Source: UBA6136 sp044237765
Lineage (GTDB): Bacteria; Pseudomonadota; Gammaproteobacteria; Methylococcales; Methylococcaceae
Length of the DNA stretch: 64,000 bases
Reading direction: 5' to 3'
Assembly (NCBI GenBank): GCA_044237765.1
Contig: JBIIEQ010000004.1
Location: 1 to 64,000 of the forward strand
Shown: positions 26,702 through 35,381 of the stretch, one piece after another
How the letters are laid out: each line of letters starts with the position of its first letter
How positions within the stretch are numbered: the first letter of the stretch is position 1
Notes under the pieces: generated by a model
The model's input: the letters and a program-made list of their open reading frames with translations, nothing else
Told to the model about the DNA's origin: nothing
Databases searched by the model: none
Position numbers and translations under genes: made by a program

Positions 26702-27720
26702 GCGCTCAAGCCATCTTTCACGTTGCACCTCACACCGTGCAGGTGCGTGAGGTCCACGCCGGCAAGCCGGGACCAGGGGAACTGCTGGTGCGCGCCGTGT
26801 GTTCAGCCATCAGTCCCGGCACGGAGTCCCTGATCTTTCGGGGCGGGGTTCCGGAAGACTGGAAAAAGGATGAGGGGCTGGAAACCCTGGAGGGCGATTT
26901 TCGCTATCCCTTCAAATACGGCTACGCCCTGGTGGGTGAAGTCATCGCCGCCGGCAGCCGTGAGGATCGACGCTGGGAAGGCCGTTGGGTGTTTGTCTTT
27001 CACCCCCATCAGGCTGAAGCGGTGGTTGATAAGCGGTGTTGCTATTTGTTGCCCAAGGGCATGCCGGCGGATCGGGCACTTTTTCTGGCCAACATGGAGT
27101 CCGCTCTCAATCTGGTCATGGACGCTGCGCCGCTGGCAGGTGAGCGGGGCATGGTCTGTGGGCAGGGCATTGTCGGCTTGCTGACGATGGCCGTGCTGTC
27201 CCAGTTTCCGCTGGAAGAGCTGATTGCCGCCGACCCGATCGCTCCGCGCCGTGAGTTGTCCGAGAAGCTGGGTGCCAGTCTGGTCGTGGATCCCTCGCGA
27301 GGCAGAGAGCTGGCTGTACTTGAGGAGTGTCTTTTCGATGATGACCAGGATGGCCTCGATTTCGCCATTGAGGTATCGGGCCAGATTGAGGCGTTGAACC
27401 AGGCGATTCGGCTGTGCGGGTTTGATAGCCGCATCGTGGTCGGTTCCTGGTATGGGCGAAACGCGGGTCTGGTCGATCTCGGCGGCCATTTTCACCGCCG
27501 GCGCGTCAAGCTGATTTCCAGCCAGGTGAGTACCGTCAATCCAGCCCTCAGCGGGCGCTGGAGCAAGGGTCGGCGACTCGCGCTGGCGGTTGAATGGCTG
27601 GATCGGATTGCCCCCGAGCAGTTCATTACTCACCGTTTTGGGCTGCCTGACTGTCAGAACGCCTTTGAATTGGCTGCGGACAGGAATGCCGGGGCCCTGC
27701 AGGTGATTTTCGAGTATTGA
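26698..27720 (+). CDS. BchC-like medium-chain dehydrogenase/reductase
   Basis: A 340-residue MDR-superfamily oxidoreductase. The N-terminal GroES-like part has CSAISPGTESLIF where zinc enzymes have a CGxCGxD motif, so catalytic zinc is probably absent, as in BchC-like dehydrogenases. A Rossmann part follows (MVCGQGIVGLLTMAVLSQF, then AIEVSGQIEALNQAI). The ATG at 26698 overlaps the preceding stop (ATGA), so it is coupled to the GTP cyclohydrolase II fusion. The substrate is unknown, and a hydroxyl or keto group on the product of the pathway is a fair guess. Confidence 0.8.
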   Translation: MSAQAIFHVAPHTVQVREVHAGKPGPGELLVRAVCSAISPGTESLIFRGGVPEDWKKDEGLETLEGDFRYPFKYGYALVGEVIAAGSREDRRWEGRWVFVFHPHQAEAVVDKRCCYLLPKGMPADRALFLANMESALNLVMDAAPLAGERGMVCGQGIVGLLTMAVLSQFPLEELIAADPIAPRRELSEKLGASLVVDPSRGRELAVLEECLFDDDQDGLDFAIEVSGQIEALNQAIRLCGFDSRIVVGSWYGRNAGLVDLGGHFHRRRVKLISSQVSTVNPALSGRWSKGRRLALAVEWLDRIAPEQFITHRFGLPDCQNAFELAADRNAGALQVIFEY

Positions 27721-27724
27721 GACC

Positions 27725-28099
27725 ATGTACCAGCTGGCTATCACTCGCGACTTCATTGCCCGACACTACCTGGTGGGTGGCGACTGGGGAGCGGAAAATC
27801 ATGAGCACAGTCATCATTACCGCGCTGAAGTCAGTGTGGAGGGTGATCGGCTGGACCAGCACGGCTATCTGATCGATATCGTCGCCCTGGAATCGGCCCT
27901 CGCCGGAATCATCAGCGCTTATGCCGACCGTGTGCTCAATCAGCAACCGGCATTCGCCGGCCTCAATCCCAGTATTGAGCATTTCTCGCGCATCCTTTGG
28001 GAGCACTTGCGCGATGTCCTGGCCCTGCCCGGTCGTAAACTGACGGTAAAGCTATGGGAGAACGACCATGACTGGGCGGCCTATGGCGGTGTGCTGTGA
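27725..28099 (+). CDS. 6-pyruvoyl-tetrahydropterin synthase homologue lacking the catalytic cysteine
   Basis: A 124-residue protein of the PTPS/QueD family. The zinc-binding histidines are represented by ARHYL and ENHEHSHHY, and the C-terminal glutamate region is seen in VKLWENDHDWAAYGG. In QueD and PTPS a catalytic cysteine precedes the HGH motif. Here that position (four before HSH) is Glu, and the protein has no cysteine at all. A Glu substitution is known in PTPS-III enzymes, which cleave the side chain differently. It starts 5 bases after the dehydrogenase, so it belongs to the same operon. Confidence 0.82.
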   Translation: MYQLAITRDFIARHYLVGGDWGAENHEHSHHYRAEVSVEGDRLDQHGYLIDIVALESALAGIISAYADRVLNQQPAFAGLNPSIEHFSRILWEHLRDVLALPGRKLTVKLWENDHDWAAYGGVL

Positions 28100-28141
28100 A
28101 TGTCCTGTTGCTCCTGGCTCGGCTGAGCTGATCGCCTGCCG

Positions 28142-29047
28142 ATGAGCATTGCGTTTGCCGAGTATCTCGACGCCAAATACCCGCTCGATGAGCGCAGCCT
28201 GAATCGCGATGTCCGCGCCCTGTTCGAGTCCTCCCTGCGCAGTCATTCCGCCCTGCGGATACTGGATATGGGTTGTGGCAGCGGGGCCAGTCTGCGCCGG
28301 CTGCTACAGGCCGGATTGAATGGCCGGGTCGAACTGACCGGGGTCGATCGCGATGCCGATCTTTTGCAGTTGGCTCGTGACCGTATCGTGCATGATCTGG
28401 AGATGGCCGAATTCGAGCTGTCGCGATCAGCCGAGGTGGTTGATGCGCGCCGCAATCGGGAGGTCGTCACGCTCCGTTTGGAGGGGGCAGACCTTTCGGC
28501 TTACGAGCCCGCTCAGTCCGGAATTTATGATGCCGTGATTGCCCAGGCGCTCATGGATCTGTTGCCGCTGGAGCGGATGGTGGAACGCATCCGTCGGTGG
28601 CTGGTACCCGCCGGTCTCTTTTATGCCTCACTCAACTACGATGCGGGTACCGTGTTGTATCCGGCTTACGGAGACGGCGAATTCGAAGCCGCCCTTCTTG
28701 GTGTATATGACGCTTCCATGGAGCGGTGGGTGGATGGACAGCGCTGCGGCGGGGCCCATTCTGGTCGCCGTCTCCATGCCGCCCTGAGTGATGCGGGTTT
28801 CGACATTCTGGCTTTGGGGAGTTCCGACTGGAATATCACCCCCTATTGCGGAGCCTATCGCGATGCAGACAAAGTTTGCCTGGCCGCCTTGCTGGAAATG
28901 ATCCATGGCGAGGGGCTGCGCTCGGGGCCATTCGAGACGCGACAACTGGGGGACTGGCTGGGTGATCGTCAGACTCAACTGGCCGATCAAAAGCTGGGGC
29001 TGATCATTCACCAGATCGATTTGGTGGCCCAGAAAGCATCGGCTTGA
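28142..29047 (+). CDS. Class I SAM-dependent methyltransferase
   Basis: A 301-residue protein with SAM motif I ILDMGCGSGASLRRLLQAG near residue 40 and the acidic motif LTGVDRDADLLQLARDR. The target is unknown. Its place after the PTPS homologue suggests it methylates the product of that pathway. Its last 44 bases overlap, on the opposite strand, the 3' end of another methyltransferase gene. Confidence 0.8.
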   Translation: MSIAFAEYLDAKYPLDERSLNRDVRALFESSLRSHSALRILDMGCGSGASLRRLLQAGLNGRVELTGVDRDADLLQLARDRIVHDLEMAEFELSRSAEVVDARRNREVVTLRLEGADLSAYEPAQSGIYDAVIAQALMDLLPLERMVERIRRWLVPAGLFYASLNYDAGTVLYPAYGDGEFEAALLGVYDASMERWVDGQRCGGAHSGRRLHAALSDAGFDILALGSSDWNITPYCGAYRDADKVCLAALLEMIHGEGLRSGPFETRQLGDWLGDRQTQLADQKLGLIIHQIDLVAQKASA

Positions 29048-29783
29048 TGGCGCGAATGGCGAGTCCGCCCCGGAGGCAGGTTACCCCGGTTAGTCGTCCA
29101 GCCCAGTCTGCAAACTGAAGGGCGGTTGCCCAGTGGCGCGGCATGTCGCCACGCGGGATGAATGTCCACGGTTGAACGCGTTCCAGGGTCAAGCCGCTGT
29201 CATTCAGTAAGGTAAAGAGCTGCTTCTTGCCCAAAAATCGGTCGGTGCTGAGGTGCCGGATCGACAGGCCCAGACGCGGTGCCAGGTGGCGATACCAGGC
29301 ATAGTCTCCGTTCGGGGTCAGGCAGACGAAGGCGCCTCCTGGCTTGAGGATGCGGAACACCTGATGCAGCACGGCCGCCTTGTCCGGCATATGCTCTAGC
29401 GCGCCCACGCAGAGCACCGCATCGGCGATTGCGTTGTCGATCGTCCCCAGAGATTCTGCCGGGTCCACGCGCAAGTGAATGCGCTGGGCTTTGGCATGGT
29501 TGACTTGAATCGCTTCTGCCCTTGCGATCATGGCGGGGGATAGATCGGTGCCGATGGCCTGCTGAAAGCTGCTCGCAAGCGGAAACAAATGAAGCCCGGT
29601 GCCGCAGCCGATTTCGACGAGGGTGTTTCGTCGAGTTTTAGCCAGTAAAAAGTCGATCAGATTCAGCCGATCGCGCAACGCCTCATCCGCCTGGCCGTGT
29701 GAATCGGCATAAGTGGCTGCGATGGCATCAAAGAATGCGCGAATATCCTCGGTGGACTGTGCTGGGGTGGTCTGCAGGGGCAT
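29004..29783 (-). CDS. Class I SAM-dependent methyltransferase (convergent)
   Basis: A 259-residue protein of the Methyltransf_11/25 type. Motif I is LVEIGCGTGLHLFPLA, followed by TDLSPAMIARAEAI and FRILKPGGAFVCLTPNG. It is similar in type to, but distinct from, the methyltransferase encoded convergently next to it. It lies 3 bases after the CDP-alcohol phosphatidyltransferase gene, so a lipid or lipid-linked substrate is possible. The function is inferred from motifs only. Confidence 0.8.
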   Translation of the reverse strand: MPLQTTPAQSTEDIRAFFDAIAATYADSHGQADEALRDRLNLIDFLLAKTRRNTLVEIGCGTGLHLFPLASSFQQAIGTDLSPAMIARAEAIQVNHAKAQRIHLRVDPAESLGTIDNAIADAVLCVGALEHMPDKAAVLHQVFRILKPGGAFVCLTPNGDYAWYRHLAPRLGLSIRHLSTDRFLGKKQLFTLLNDSGLTLERVQPWTFIPRGDMPRHWATALQFADWAGRLTGVTCLRGGLAIRAIKPMLSGPPNRSGE

Positions 29784-29786
29784 GAT

Positions 29787-30473
29787 TCAGGTGATGCTTT
29801 CTGGCCGGTAAAGCTGCCAGGTGGAAAACACGAACGACCCGCCCAGCGCCAGTGACAGCCCGACTGCGAGAGTGATCGCTAGGGCCGGCGGAATGGCAGG
29901 TAACCAGCAGGCGGCAAGACCGAGTGGGGTGGTGACGCCGATCAGTCGCGTGAATCGGTTGCCCGGCACAGACCGTTGCGGGGGTTGGGCTGTCCGGCTG
30001 AACAGAACAAAACCGTAACGCAGTGCGCCTGGTAACAGAATCCAGCTGCCCACCCGGCCGGATGCCAACAACAGCAGGCAGACCGTCAGTAACAGCAGCG
30101 CATCGCTCTCGTGATCGAACAGTTGTCCGAAATTCGAGGCGGTTCCGAATCGCCGCGCCACCCAACCGTCCAAACCATCGGCGCCGACCAGCAGCAGCAC
30201 CGCGACGGTTTGCCATTCGGGTTGGGTCGGTAACAGCAGTAAGGCGAGGGTTAAGATCACCCGCATCAGTGTCAGGCTGTTGGCCAGGCCAAAAGCGCCC
30301 CCGGGCGTGTATCGGCTCCGGTTGCGGACCAGCAGCGCGCTGAACGATGCCGCTGCCATGGCGGCCAGTAGCAGCGGCGAATGCTCCAGCCAGGCCCCGC
30401 CGATCCCCAGGCACATCAGCAGGGCGTGTTGTTCGCTCCAGCGCATCAATGGGTCGATCGTGGGTTCAGTCAT
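29787..30473 (-). CDS. CDP-alcohol phosphatidyltransferase family membrane protein
   Basis: A 228-residue integral membrane protein with several transmembrane helices and an intact CDP-alcohol phosphatidyltransferase motif, D-x2-DG-x2-AR-x8-G-x3-D-x3-D, within ADGLDGWVARRFG and GQLFDHESD. Such enzymes join an alcohol (glycerol phosphate, inositol phosphate and others) to a CDP-activated lipid or polyol. The ATG at 30473 has AGAGG upstream. A longer reading from 30560 would overlap the divergent glycosyltransferase start. Its acceptor is unknown. Confidence 0.85.
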   Translation of the reverse strand: MTEPTIDPLMRWSEQHALLMCLGIGGAWLEHSPLLLAAMAAASFSALLVRNRSRYTPGGAFGLANSLTLMRVILTLALLLLPTQPEWQTVAVLLLVGADGLDGWVARRFGTASNFGQLFDHESDALLLLTVCLLLLASGRVGSWILLPGALRYGFVLFSRTAQPPQRSVPGNRFTRLIGVTTPLGLAACWLPAIPPALAITLAVGLSLALGGSFVFSTWQLYRPESIT

Positions 30474-30543
30474 GGGGTGGACCTCTGTCGCAAGTAATAA
30501 CCGAGATGATGACATCAAACCGAATGGTTTCCCAACCGCTTTC

Positions 30544-31524
30544 ATGACGCTGCGTTTCATCCATCCGCCGCTGGATGGCCCGGTGACCGGCGGTACCCGC
30601 TACAATCAAAGGCTCATTCACACGGCCCAATACCACGGTATTCGGCTGGATTCGGTCGAATGGCAGGGGCAGGTCGATTTGCCCGGACTATTAGCCCCAT
30701 TCGATCCAGGGCAGGATCTGTTGCTCTGGGACAGCCTTTTCCTCCGAGATCTCGCCGACTGGTCGGGGATGGGACTCTGGCCCCGTCAGGGATTGCTGGT
30801 CCATTACCTGCCCTATGCCAATCCGATGCTGGACGAGGCAGAGCGGAAGCATTGGCGGGACCAATTCTCGCGCGTGGCACAGGGCATGCGTTTTCTTCTG
30901 GCGACGGGTGCGCGGGTAGCGGATGAACTGCGCCAACAGTACCCGCATTGCGCTGTTTTCCTGCGCGAGCCGCAGGTTGATCCGGTATTTCGTCAGTGGC
31001 GCGGCCGGCGCCGAGCGCTTGGCTGCCCAGACAGGGTGCGCCTCATTACCGTCGCCAACCTGCTGCCGGGCAAGCGGCAACGCGAGTTGCTGGAATCGTT
31101 GGCCCGGATTGACGCGGACTGGGAGTGGCATCTCGCGGGCGAGACCGGCCTTGATCCGGACTATGCCGAAGGTCTGCGCCAGCGTCTACGGCAGCTGGGG
31201 CTGACAGGCCAGGTTGTTTGGCAGGGTGTTTTGTCGCCGGACGAGTTAGCCAGGCTCATGGCCACTATGGACCTTTTCGTGTCCTATAGCGCCTTTGAGT
31301 CTTACGGTATGGGGCTGGCCGAAGCCGCTGCCACCGGCTTGCCCATACTCTCCACCGAGGTCGGCGAAGCCCGGCGCCTGGTCGAGACAGGCAAGAGCGG
31401 TCTGGTCATCCCCGTGGGGCGTCCCGACGATTTTAAGCGAGCACTGGCCCGGATGATTATGGATGAGTCATTCCGTCAAAGCCTTGAATCGCGGATCAGC
31501 CCGGAATCAAGCCGTTTTGCTTGA
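30544..31524 (+). CDS. Glycosyltransferase family 4-like protein
   Basis: A 326-residue GT-B glycosyltransferase. The N-terminal domain begins LRFIHPPLDGPVTGGTRYNQ. The C-terminal nucleotide-sugar domain shows LITVANLLPGKRQRELL and the glutamate-containing motif SYSAFESYGMGLAEAAATGLPILST. It is divergent from the CDP-alcohol phosphatidyltransferase across 70 bases. I infer that it glycosylates the product of the neighbouring cluster. Its last 18 bases overlap the end of ampD on the other strand. Confidence 0.82.
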   Translation: MTLRFIHPPLDGPVTGGTRYNQRLIHTAQYHGIRLDSVEWQGQVDLPGLLAPFDPGQDLLLWDSLFLRDLADWSGMGLWPRQGLLVHYLPYANPMLDEAERKHWRDQFSRVAQGMRFLLATGARVADELRQQYPHCAVFLREPQVDPVFRQWRGRRRALGCPDRVRLITVANLLPGKRQRELLESLARIDADWEWHLAGETGLDPDYAEGLRQRLRQLGLTGQVVWQGVLSPDELARLMATMDLFVSYSAFESYGMGLAEAAATGLPILSTEVGEARRLVETGKSGLVIPVGRPDDFKRALARMIMDESFRQSLESRISPESSRFA

Positions 31525-32079
31525 ACCCTCGGTCAAGCGCGCCCACTCGAAAAAAGGGCCGGGGTCAGTCTTGCGGCCCGGGGCGATGTGTTCGTGGCCG
31601 GTGATGTGCTGGCGCGAAAGTGTGGGATAGCCGGCCAGCAGGGCATCGATGACGGCATTGAGCTGGATGTATTGAATGTCTTCGTAGGGCGAATCGTCGG
31701 TGCCCTCCAGCTCTATCCCAATCGAGAAGTCGTTGCAGACGGTGCGATCGCCATAGCAGGAAACGCCGGCATGCCAGGCGCGCTGATTAAAGGGGACGTA
31801 CTGGATCAATTCACCCGTGCGGCGGATCAGGAGATGTGCGGAAACCCTGAGGTGAGCGATGCCCTCGTAGTAGGAGTGCTCGCCGGAATTCAGCGTATTG
31901 GTGAAAAGCTGGTTGACGCCCTCCGTGCCAAACTCTCCCGGGGGAAGGCTGATGCAGTGAATGACGATCAGCGAGAGATCGTCTGGCGCCTGCCGTTCGT
32001 CGCAGTTGGGGCTGGGAATGAACAGCGCCCCCTCGATGCAGTGGTCGATGATTGTCATGTCTGGATGCGCGCAGACCAC
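31507..32079 (-). CDS. ampD: 1,6-anhydro-N-acetylmuramyl-L-alanine amidase AmpD
   Basis: Cytoplasmic zinc amidase of peptidoglycan recycling, 190 residues. The zinc-site histidines and aspartate are in VIHCISLPPGEFG and TGHEHIAPGRKTDPGPFFEW, and HLRVSAHLLIRR and CNDFSIGIELEGTD match E. coli AmpD closely. The GTG start at 32079 lies 3 bases after lspA. An ATG at 32058 is an alternative. Confidence 0.93.
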   Translation of the reverse strand: MVCAHPDMTIIDHCIEGALFIPSPNCDERQAPDDLSLIVIHCISLPPGEFGTEGVNQLFTNTLNSGEHSYYEGIAHLRVSAHLLIRRTGELIQYVPFNQRAWHAGVSCYGDRTVCNDFSIGIELEGTDDSPYEDIQYIQLNAVIDALLAGYPTLSRQHITGHEHIAPGRKTDPGPFFEWARLTEGSSKTA

Positions 32080-32082
32080 GGT

Positions 32083-32556
32083 TTACTCGGTCAGGCTCCG
32101 CGGTTGGGGTTTGAACGAGTCCAGCAGGAGCATGGCGACACCTAAGGTGATGGCGGAGTCGGCCACATTGAATGCGGGCCAATGCCAGTCGCCGATATAG
32201 ACATCCAGAAAGTCGATGACGTAGCCATAGATTATGCGGTCGATCAGGTTGCCGAGTGCGCCGCCGAGCACTAATGACCAGGCAATGGCTTCCCACCGTT
32301 GGCTGCGGTTCAGTTTTTTCAGCCAGAAGCAGATGAACACGCTGGCGATGACGGCCAGCCCGATGAAGAACCAGCGTTGCCAGCCGCCGGCACCGGACAG
32401 GAAGCTGAAGGCGGCACCCTGATTGCGCATATAGGTCAGCTGGAAATAGGGGATCAGCTCGATCGATTGATAGAGCTGCATGGTCGTATCGACAATCCGT
32501 TTGGTAATCTGATCGACGACGATGACGAGTGCGGAAAGCCAGAGCCAGATCAGCAT
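32083..32556 (-). CDS. lspA: Lipoprotein signal peptidase LspA
   Basis: Signal peptidase II of the inner membrane, 157 residues with four transmembrane helices. The catalytic aspartates lie in GNLIDRIIYGYVIDFLDV and in AFNVADSAITLG. The ATG at 32556 gives the normal N-terminus. It starts 5 bases after ileS. The fkpB and ispH genes that often follow lspA are replaced here by ampD. Confidence 0.95.
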   Translation of the reverse strand: MLIWLWLSALVIVVDQITKRIVDTTMQLYQSIELIPYFQLTYMRNQGAAFSFLSGAGGWQRWFFIGLAVIASVFICFWLKKLNRSQRWEAIAWSLVLGGALGNLIDRIIYGYVIDFLDVYIGDWHWPAFNVADSAITLGVAMLLLDSFKPQPRSLTE

Positions 32557-32561
32557 AAGGT

Positions 32562-35381
32562 TTACCCGTAGAGGCGGACTTCGCCGACACCGGCGACATT
32601 TTCCACGCAACGGCCGCACAGCTCGGCATGCTCGGCGTGGCTGCCGACATCGGCCCGATGCTGCCAGCAACGGACGCACTTGGGCTGGGTTGACGCAAGT
32701 ACCCTGACGGTCAATCCTTCGACCTCTCCCGCGGCCGACGAGTGGCCTGTGGCGCGGAGGACGCGGGTATCGGAGTTGATGAGGAAGAAGCGCAGCTCCT
32801 CGCCAAGAGGCGCCAGCTTGGCGTACAGCGCATCATCGCAGTGCAGTTCGACCTCGGCGTCCAGTGAGGAACCAATCGCGTCGCTGGTCCGGAGCGCCTC
32901 CATTTCCTTGCTGACTGTCTCACGGATCTTGAGGATCATTTCCCAGAACTCGCGGTTGCAGGGTGTGTTGTCCGCCAACGGAACCAGCCCTTCGTACCAG
33001 GTTTTCAAGAACACGGACTCACCCCGCTGTCCTGGCAGATGCCGCCAGATTTCCTCCGCTGTGAAGCTAAGGATGGGCGCCAGCCAGCGCGCCAGTGCCT
33101 CGGCGATGTGATACATGGCGGTCTGCCCGGAACGGCGTGCCCGACTTTCTTCTCGGCAGGTGTATTGCCGGTCCTTGAGGACATCCAGGTAGAAGCTTCC
33201 AAGATCGACCGAGCAGAAATGGTGTACGCGCTGATAGACGGTGTGGAACTGGTAAGTGTCGTAGGCTGCCGTCACTTCCTGTTGCAGCAACCAGGCGCGG
33301 TCGACGGCCCAGCGGTCCAGGGGAAGCATATCCTCCGCAGCCACCAGATCCTTGGCTGGATCGAATCCCGCCAGGTTGGCCAGCAGATAGCGGGCAGTGT
33401 TGCGCAGACGGCGGTAGACATCGGCGGTGCGTTTGAGGATTTCGTCGGATACCCGCATTTCCCCGCGGTAATCGGTTGCCGCGACCCAGAGCCGGACCAC
33501 GTCGGCCCCCAGATTCTGGATGACCTTCTGTGGCGCCACCACATTGCCCTTGGATTTCGACATCTTCTCGCCCTTGGCGTCGACGGTGAAACCATGGGTC
33601 AGCACTTGTCTGAAGGGCGCGCTATTGTTGATGGCGACTGCGGTCAACAGGGAGGACTGGAACCAGCCGCGGTGCTGGTCGGAGCCTTCCAGGTACAGAT
33701 CGGCCGGGTAGCCGAGTTCTTCACGCCGATTGAGTACGCAGAAGTGGGTCACGCCGGAGTCGAACCACACGTCCAGGGTGTCGGTGACCTTCTTGTATTC
33801 TGCGGCCTCGGTTCCCAGTAACTCGGCCGGATCGAGATCAAACCAGGCGTCGATGCCGCGTTGCTCGATCCGCTGAGCGATCTGCTCGATCAGGTCGGCC
33901 GTGTTCGGGTGGGGTTCGTTGGTTTCCTTGTGGACGAACAGGGCAATCGGCACGCCCCAGGTCCGTTGGCGGGACACACACCAGTCGGGGCGGTTGCCTA
34001 CCATGCCCTCAATGCGGGCCTGGCCCCAGTCGGGAATCCACTCAACTTGTCCGATTTCGGTCAGCGCCTGTTCGCGAAGTTGCTGCTTGTCCATGGCAAT
34101 GAACCATTGCGGCGTGGCGCGGAAGATGACCGGGGTCTTGTGTCGCCAGCAATGCGGGTAACTGTGTTCGATCCGCGCTTCATGTACCAGGGTGCCCTGC
34201 TGCTTCAACACCTCAATCACACGCGGGTTGGCGCTGAGGACGTGCTCGCCGGCGAAGAGTTCGGTGCTGGGGAGGAACTTGCCGTCATCGCCCACCGGGT
34301 TTTCGACCGGGAGGTGGTAGCGCTGGCCGACGACATAGTCTTCCTGACCATGGCCGGGAGCCGTGTGGACGGCGCCGGTTCCGGCATCCAGTGTCACATG
34401 TTCGCCGACAATGACGGGAACTTCGCGGTCATAGAACGGGTGTCTGAGAGCCAGACCTTCCAGGGCGGACCCGGTGGCATAGGCCACGACGCGATAATTT
34501 TCGATACCCCAGCGCGCCATGGCATCCTTCATGAGCGCTTCGGCCACAACCAGGCGCTCGCCCTGCTCGGGGCACTCCACGACAGCGTAATCTACGTCCG
34601 GCCCCAGAGCTACGGCCTGATTGGCCGGAAGCGTCCATGGCGTGGTGGTCCAGATGACGATGGAGATGGGGCCATGACCGGCATGGCCGGGAATGCCATG
34701 GCAGCGGGCCAGCAAGGTTTCCTCGCTGGCGACGCGGAAGCGCACGTCGATGGCGGGTGAGTGCTTGTTCTCGTATTCGACCTCGGCTTCCGCCAGCGCC
34801 GAACCGCAATCGGTACACCAGTGGACGGGCTTGGCGCCCTTCACCAGGTGATGGTTTGCATGAATCCGTCCGAGGGCGCGAACGATGTCGGCCTCGAAGT
34901 GAAAATCCATCGTCAGGTAAGGGTTCTGCCAGTCGCCAAACACACCCAGGCGGATGAACTCCTTGCGCTGGGTGTCTACCTGTTTGCTGGCATATTCACG
35001 ACAGGCTGTCCGGAATTCGCTGGCTTCCACCTTGATGCCGGCCTTGCCGATTTTCTTTTCAACCATTAACTCGATGGGCAGCCCGTGACAATCCCAGCCG
35101 GGAACATACGGGGCATCGAAGCCGGCGAAGCCCTTGCTTTTGACGATGATGTCCTTGAGCACCTTGTTGACGGCATGGCCGATGTGAATCTCGCCATTGG
35201 CATAGGGCGGGCCATCATGGAGGACGAACTTGGGTTGGCCCCGGCGTGCCTCGCGAAGCTTTCCGTAGAGGTCGAGGGCTTGCCAGCGCTCGAGTTGCTC
35301 CGGTTCCCGCTGTGGCAGATTGCCCTTCATGGGGAAGTCGGTGGCGGGAAGATTAAGCGTGGCTTTGTAGTCGGCAGTCAT
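32562..35381 (-). CDS. ileS: Isoleucyl-tRNA synthetase
   Basis: Class I aminoacyl-tRNA synthetase of 939 residues, the usual bacterial length. HIGH appears as PYANGEIHIGHAVNK, KMSKS as EKMSKSKGN, and the C-terminal zinc finger as CVRCWQHRADVG with a second pair, CGRC. The start overlaps the ribF stop by 4 bases, as in many gammaproteobacteria. Confidence 0.98.
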   Translation of the reverse strand: MTADYKATLNLPATDFPMKGNLPQREPEQLERWQALDLYGKLREARRGQPKFVLHDGPPYANGEIHIGHAVNKVLKDIIVKSKGFAGFDAPYVPGWDCHGLPIELMVEKKIGKAGIKVEASEFRTACREYASKQVDTQRKEFIRLGVFGDWQNPYLTMDFHFEADIVRALGRIHANHHLVKGAKPVHWCTDCGSALAEAEVEYENKHSPAIDVRFRVASEETLLARCHGIPGHAGHGPISIVIWTTTPWTLPANQAVALGPDVDYAVVECPEQGERLVVAEALMKDAMARWGIENYRVVAYATGSALEGLALRHPFYDREVPVIVGEHVTLDAGTGAVHTAPGHGQEDYVVGQRYHLPVENPVGDDGKFLPSTELFAGEHVLSANPRVIEVLKQQGTLVHEARIEHSYPHCWRHKTPVIFRATPQWFIAMDKQQLREQALTEIGQVEWIPDWGQARIEGMVGNRPDWCVSRQRTWGVPIALFVHKETNEPHPNTADLIEQIAQRIEQRGIDAWFDLDPAELLGTEAAEYKKVTDTLDVWFDSGVTHFCVLNRREELGYPADLYLEGSDQHRGWFQSSLLTAVAINNSAPFRQVLTHGFTVDAKGEKMSKSKGNVVAPQKVIQNLGADVVRLWVAATDYRGEMRVSDEILKRTADVYRRLRNTARYLLANLAGFDPAKDLVAAEDMLPLDRWAVDRAWLLQQEVTAAYDTYQFHTVYQRVHHFCSVDLGSFYLDVLKDRQYTCREESRARRSGQTAMYHIAEALARWLAPILSFTAEEIWRHLPGQRGESVFLKTWYEGLVPLADNTPCNREFWEMILKIRETVSKEMEALRTSDAIGSSLDAEVELHCDDALYAKLAPLGEELRFFLINSDTRVLRATGHSSAAGEVEGLTVRVLASTQPKCVRCWQHRADVGSHAEHAELCGRCVENVAGVGEVRLYG

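Noticed and set aside
33039..34760. Long plus-strand frames opposite ileS
   Set aside because: Mirror of ileS codons; no recognisable protein.
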